DNA of 24,039 nucleotides, taken from positions 1 through 24,039 of the forward strand of contig DAPQ01000004.1 in assembly GCA_002502175.1 (NCBI GenBank), given 5' to 3'. The DNA is from Euryarchaeota archaeon UBA19 (GTDB lineage: Archaea > Thermoplasmatota > Poseidoniia > Poseidoniales > Thalassarchaeaceae). Positions 21,158 to 24,039 of this stretch are shown piece after piece. The notes beneath the pieces are model-generated. The model worked only from the letters and a program-made list of their open reading frames with translations. It searched no databases and had not been told where the DNA came from. The stretch's first letter is position 1. Every line of letters starts with the position of its first letter. A program made the translations under genes and the position numbers.

Positions 21158-22099
21158 TCACTCCTCCTCAATGTGAGTCGAAGCCGTGCTACTTTCAGTA
21201 TCAGACGAGTCTTCCAGATTAGCAGGTCTAGTCAAAAACACCATGGTCAAAGAGGCGGTGGCGAGGAGGAGACTAACTCCATCAAAATAGGGAGCGGGTT
21301 CGTGAATCGAAGAGTCTCCAGCAAGCCATAGGGTTAGATCTACGGTGTATTCCCTAGGGCCGCCTCCCTGTTTAGCGAGGCCAAAAATCATGTTGTAAAG
21401 TAAGAGACCGGCACTAATTGATGTTAAACCTAGAATTGTACGATTTGCCTCTCTGTCCCGCAAAATCTTGGCCCCAGGAAGCAATGTTGACAATCGAGAG
21501 TTTGTGGTATTCCACCAAGTGTTAGAATATGTGGAAGAATCGTTTGAATTTGATTCTAAAGAAATTTCATCCCAAGGCTCAGATACTCTTTCTACGGAAT
21601 CTTCGGAGATCTCAGTCATGGATTCTATTGACCTTACTCCTGCAGGTTTAATGTGTCTAAATCTGGAACCGACTTTAATCCCCAATTCATTGTACAGTCT
21701 CACAAGATGAGATTGGTATACTGGACCGAGCATATCTGCGGCCTCCTCAGCTTCCTTACGCCGTCTGAGAACCTCAGGACGTGAATCGAGGAGGAGTATT
21801 TCGTCAAGGGCCGCCTTGTGACCGAGATATACAAAAAATTCCGGCACTATCCAAAAGGCTAGAGTTCCTCCAACGATTAAACCAAGCCAACTCCACGGCA
21901 CCCACATTTCCTTTGAGTCGTCTGTTGTACCACCTAGAACAAACAAGAAAAGTAGACCCCAAATTGTTGCTGCAAGAGACAGTATTGTAAGAGATGAAAC
22001 TATTCGGAAATGGTTGTCCTTTTGACCCATCCACCATCTTCGAAAGGTATTGCTAAGTCGCTTGAAAGGACCTGCCATCACCATATGGGTCACGCTCAT
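21158..22099 (-). CDS. Four-helix membrane protein cotranscribed with signal peptidase
   Basis: The 313-residue protein has two helix pairs, about 34-56 and 70-91, then 220-240 and 268-288. Between them is a cytoplasmic-looking region of about 125 residues with a charged helix (EVLRRRKEAEEAADMLG) and a Ser/Asn-rich low-complexity piece. The C-terminal tail is acidic and serine-rich. I do not recognise a family. GGGAG lies seven bases before the ATG at 22099. The stop codon is 2 bases from the signal peptidase start, so the two are translated together and may form a membrane complex. It is divergent from the lipoprotein gene, 38 bases apart. Confidence 0.7.
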   Translation of the reverse strand: MSVTHMVMAGPFKRLSNTFRRWWMGQKDNHFRIVSSLTILSLAATIWGLLFLFVLGGTTDDSKEMWVPWSWLGLIVGGTLAFWIVPEFFVYLGHKAALDEILLLDSRPEVLRRRKEAEEAADMLGPVYQSHLVRLYNELGIKVGSRFRHIKPAGVRSIESMTEISEDSVERVSEPWDEISLESNSNDSSTYSNTWWNTTNSRLSTLLPGAKILRDREANRTILGLTSISAGLLLYNMIFGLAKQGGGPREYTVDLTLWLAGDSSIHEPAPYFDGVSLLLATASLTMVFLTRPANLEDSSDTESSTASTHIEEE

Positions 22100-22137
22100 G
22101 GATTATCTCCCTTATCGCCCGACGTTCCAATGGATTC

Positions 22138-23193
22138 ATGTTTGAAACCGAGCCTCGCGAATCCATGAATCGCTCTTTGGGTGCTGTGTTGATCGCATTC
22201 AGCCTATTTCTCTCGGGATGTACTTCAGAGACCGAAAAGCCCCTCGACCCTCTGCAGGATGAGGACGGAGACGGGCTTTCAAACGGCTGGGAATTAGAGC
22301 GTGGTTTTGACCCTAGAAATGCCTCAGATATGCTAATTTGTCAAGGTCAGGCAAAATTCTGTGAGCGACAATATGACAATCACACCTTCCCAGAAACTCA
22401 TAATTCGTTCTCAACCTTTGAAGACGAAGTTTGGATGGCAGTAAATCACTACACTGCTCTACAAGCACAATGGGATGGAGGCATCCGTGCCTTCATGATT
22501 GACATTCATCATTTGAGCAATGATGATACAGAAAAAGAAGATGTACGATTTTGTCATGGTAGTCCAGATGCGTTTCCTCACCCTTGCATGTATTCTGAAG
22601 TAGATGCCTTTGCTTGGTTAAGTCAACTAAACTCACTGATGAACAATAGTTCGGGTGATGTTGTTACCCTACTAATCGAGAACTATGTTCCCGGCGAACA
22701 TGTAGATTATCTGTTCAATGTCACCGGAATGAGAGACAAAACTTGGGTCCATCAAGTTGGAGAAGATTGGCCAATGCTTGGTGATATGGTTCTGAATGGA
22801 AAAACACTGGTCGTCTTCTGGGATTATTCCGATGATGAGAGATGGCCGTGGTTACATCATGCTTGGACTCATTCTTGGGATACACCATATGGAGAGGACG
22901 AAGAAAGTCAGATGTCATGTACGGTCGGAAGAGGAAGCGGCGAAGCAGAAGCTTGGCATCTAAACAACTGGCTAAGCACGCCTTGGGGGTTTGCTGATCC
23001 GATACGATCTTCTGACGTGAACGATTACGATTTCCTCTTGACAAGAGCCATAGAATGTTGGGAAGTTTTTGATGATAGACCAACCTTCATCGCTGTTGAT
23101 TATTGGGGCAATGGAGAGATACTCAATGTTACACTCACCCTCAATGAAATGGATCATTGGTCCGACGAAATACCCCCTCATCCGGGAATCTGA
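22138..23193 (+). CDS. Secreted lipoprotein with a PI-PLC-like phosphodiesterase domain
   Basis: The protein has an N-terminal signal with lipobox (LFLSGC, Cys at 28), so it is likely anchored outside the cell. An acidic loop, DEDGDGLSNGWELERGFDP, follows; it looks like a thrombospondin type 3 or EF-hand calcium site. The rest resembles PLC-like phosphodiesterases: ETHNSF (H88), GIRAFMIDIHH (115-125) and RFCHGSP (H140) fit the two catalytic histidines and the acidic metal residue of the PI-PLC X fold. Many cysteines suggest disulfides. The substrate could be a phospholipid head group or another phosphodiester. Start is the ATG at 22138 or, more in line with signal peptide length, the ATG at 22165; neither has a clear ribosome site. 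Confidence 0.75.
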   Translation: MFETEPRESMNRSLGAVLIAFSLFLSGCTSETEKPLDPLQDEDGDGLSNGWELERGFDPRNASDMLICQGQAKFCERQYDNHTFPETHNSFSTFEDEVWMAVNHYTALQAQWDGGIRAFMIDIHHLSNDDTEKEDVRFCHGSPDAFPHPCMYSEVDAFAWLSQLNSLMNNSSGDVVTLLIENYVPGEHVDYLFNVTGMRDKTWVHQVGEDWPMLGDMVLNGKTLVVFWDYSDDERWPWLHHAWTHSWDTPYGEDEESQMSCTVGRGSGEAEAWHLNNWLSTPWGFADPIRSSDVNDYDFLLTRAIECWEVFDDRPTFIAVDYWGNGEILNVTLTLNEMDHWSDEIPPHPGI

Positions 23194-23203
23194 TTTCGGA
23201 TTC

Positions 23204-23219
23204 TAGATTTGTCAATCTA
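23204..23219 (+). terminator. Weak hairpin after the lipoprotein gene
   Basis: TAGATT-TGTC-AATCTA is a perfect six-base stem with a four-base loop, 10 bases after the lipoprotein stop and about 40 bases before the helicase start. It is AT-rich and no T-run follows, so its role as a terminator is doubtful; it may also be an operator for the helicase gene. Confidence 0.3.
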
Positions 23220-23259
23220 ACCAATCGGTTCATGTTGGTCGGGCTATGCCAAAGGCTCG

Positions 23260-24039
23260 ATGTCTGCCGAGGCTCTCGAACTTCTACACCCGCAAGTTCG
23301 GGAATTAGTCGAGCAGCGAGGCTGGAAATTGACTCCGGTACAAGAGGCTGCAACCGCTGATTTGATCGATGGGAAGGACCGGATTTTAGTTGCGCCAACT
23401 GGTAGTGGAAAAACAGAAGCGGCAGTTCTTCCAATTGCTTCGAGAGCCCTGAAAGAAGATTGGAATTCTCTATCAATACTGTATATTACACCGCTTAGAG
23501 CATTAAATCGAGATATTGACAGGCGGTTGGCTAACTTGCTCGAACCGCTTGGCATAAGTGTTGGACTACGCCACGGTGATACCAGTCAAAAAGAGAGAAC
23601 TAAGCAATCAAAGAAGCCTCCAAATTTGTTGGTGACAACCCCTGAGACTGCTCAGATTATGTTGCTAGGAAGTCGATTGAGAGAACATCTAGCAGGAGTA
23701 AAAGCTGTTATTTTGGACGAAGTTCACGATTTGGCCGCTAGTGAGAGAGGAGCGCAACTATTGATTGGACTCGAAAGAATTTCTGGTTTGGAAGGAACTA
23801 GCGGCCGATTCCAAAGAGTAGGACTTTCAGCAACTGTGGGTAATCCAGAGGAGGTCGCTAATTGGATGTCGGCGGGGGCAAAACCAATTTTTGGACCGGC
23901 CCCAAGAACAACCAAAGTTACCGTTCATCGAGAAACCCCGACAGCAGAAGATGACCTATTAGCAGGTGAATGGGCGATTTCACCAAAGTCGATTGCCGCA
24001 TTTCGTCATCTTGCGAATACGCTGATTGAAGATTCGCCT
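23260..24039 (+). CDS. Lhr-type DEAD/DEAH helicase, N-terminal part
   Basis: This gene runs off the window; 260 codons are present. The protein starts MSAEALELLHPQVRELVEQR and has the Q-like motif LTPVQEAA (25-32), Walker A APTGSGKTEAA (45-55), YITPLRALNRD (motif Ia, 75-85), TTPETAQIMLL (Ib), DEVHD (Walker B, about 152-156) and SATVG (motif III, about 190-194). These, with the TPLRALNRD form, are typical of Lhr (large helicase related) proteins, 3'-5' translocases in DNA repair or RNA handling, and their Ski2-like relatives. The ATG at 23260 lacks a ribosome site. Full-length Lhr has 800-1500 residues, so most of this one lies outside. Lhr-core cannot be told from other Ski2-like forms on this piece. 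Confidence 0.85.
   Translation, partial: MSAEALELLHPQVRELVEQRGWKLTPVQEAATADLIDGKDRILVAPTGSGKTEAAVLPIASRALKEDWNSLSILYITPLRALNRDIDRRLANLLEPLGISVGLRHGDTSQKERTKQSKKPPNLLVTTPETAQIMLLGSRLREHLAGVKAVILDEVHDLAASERGAQLLIGLERISGLEGTSGRFQRVGLSATVGNPEEVANWMSAGAKPIFGPAPRTTKVTVHRETPTAEDDLLAGEWAISPKSIAAFRHLANTLIEDSP

Noticed and set aside
23141..23555. Minus-strand frames over the helicase start
   Set aside because: They are antisense to the clear helicase motifs of the plus strand.
1..24039. tRNA, rRNA, CRISPR array, insertion sequence or phage genes
   Set aside because: Reading by eye found no cloverleaf, no regularly spaced repeats, no transposase or integrase motifs; a covariance search could still reveal a small RNA that I cannot see.

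Overview
The window is a gene-dense, moderately AT-rich archaeal chromosome segment. The gene content (Cdc48-type double AAA ATPase, Hjc-type Holliday junction resolvase, MC1-type chromosomal protein, TtuA/Ncs6-type tRNA thiolase, Sec11-like signal peptidase, Lhr helicase, stand-alone RAM domain, DUF58/DUF4350 membrane module) points to a euryarchaeon. The mix of aerobic-type succinate dehydrogenase, archaeal information proteins, calcium-motif surface proteins and very short intergenic gaps most resembles marine Thermoplasmatota (Marine Group II/III, Poseidoniales-like). That placement is inferred from family content, not from a database match. I see no rRNA, tRNA, CRISPR array, insertion sequence or phage gene.

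Layout. 1-2719: end of an OsmC-family protein, a class III CoA-transferase, a TtuA/Ncs6-like tRNA thiolase on the minus strand, and a divergent two-helix membrane microprotein. 2725-9418 (minus): a five-gene unit read from high to low coordinates, Cdc48-like ATPase, PRC-barrel protein, DUF4350 membrane protein, DUF58 protein, polytopic membrane protein. No MoxR ATPase, the usual partner of DUF58, is in the cluster; Cdc48 is the only AAA ATPase. 9419-11762: a regulatory gap with inverted repeats, an aldehyde dehydrogenase and a four-helix membrane protein. 11763-15644: a tiny zinc-ribbon ORF that may be the front half of a frameshifted gene, with its Shine-Dalgarno sequence in a hairpin loop, then an sdhCAB operon with a hairpin terminator and a direct repeat.

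15645-18836: chromatin and DNA-transaction genes: MC1, a stand-alone Lrp/AsnC ligand-binding domain, a small overlapping ORF, a macro-domain protein with an altered loop, a RuvC/YqgF-like RNase H-fold protein, an Hjc-like resolvase with a long extra tail, and a coiled-coil protein whose 3' end overlaps the resolvase gene. 18837-24039: membrane proteolysis and surface genes: a site-2 protease, a signal peptidase I facing it tail to tail, a four-helix membrane protein joined to the peptidase gene, a secreted PI-PLC-like lipoprotein, and the start of a large Lhr-type helicase that runs off the window.

Translation signals fall into two groups. Genes inside operons have GGAGGTGA-type Shine-Dalgarno sequences placed on or next to the upstream stop codon. 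Several first genes have no such site, which suggests leaderless transcripts. I used this to move several start codons inward from the longest open frame.
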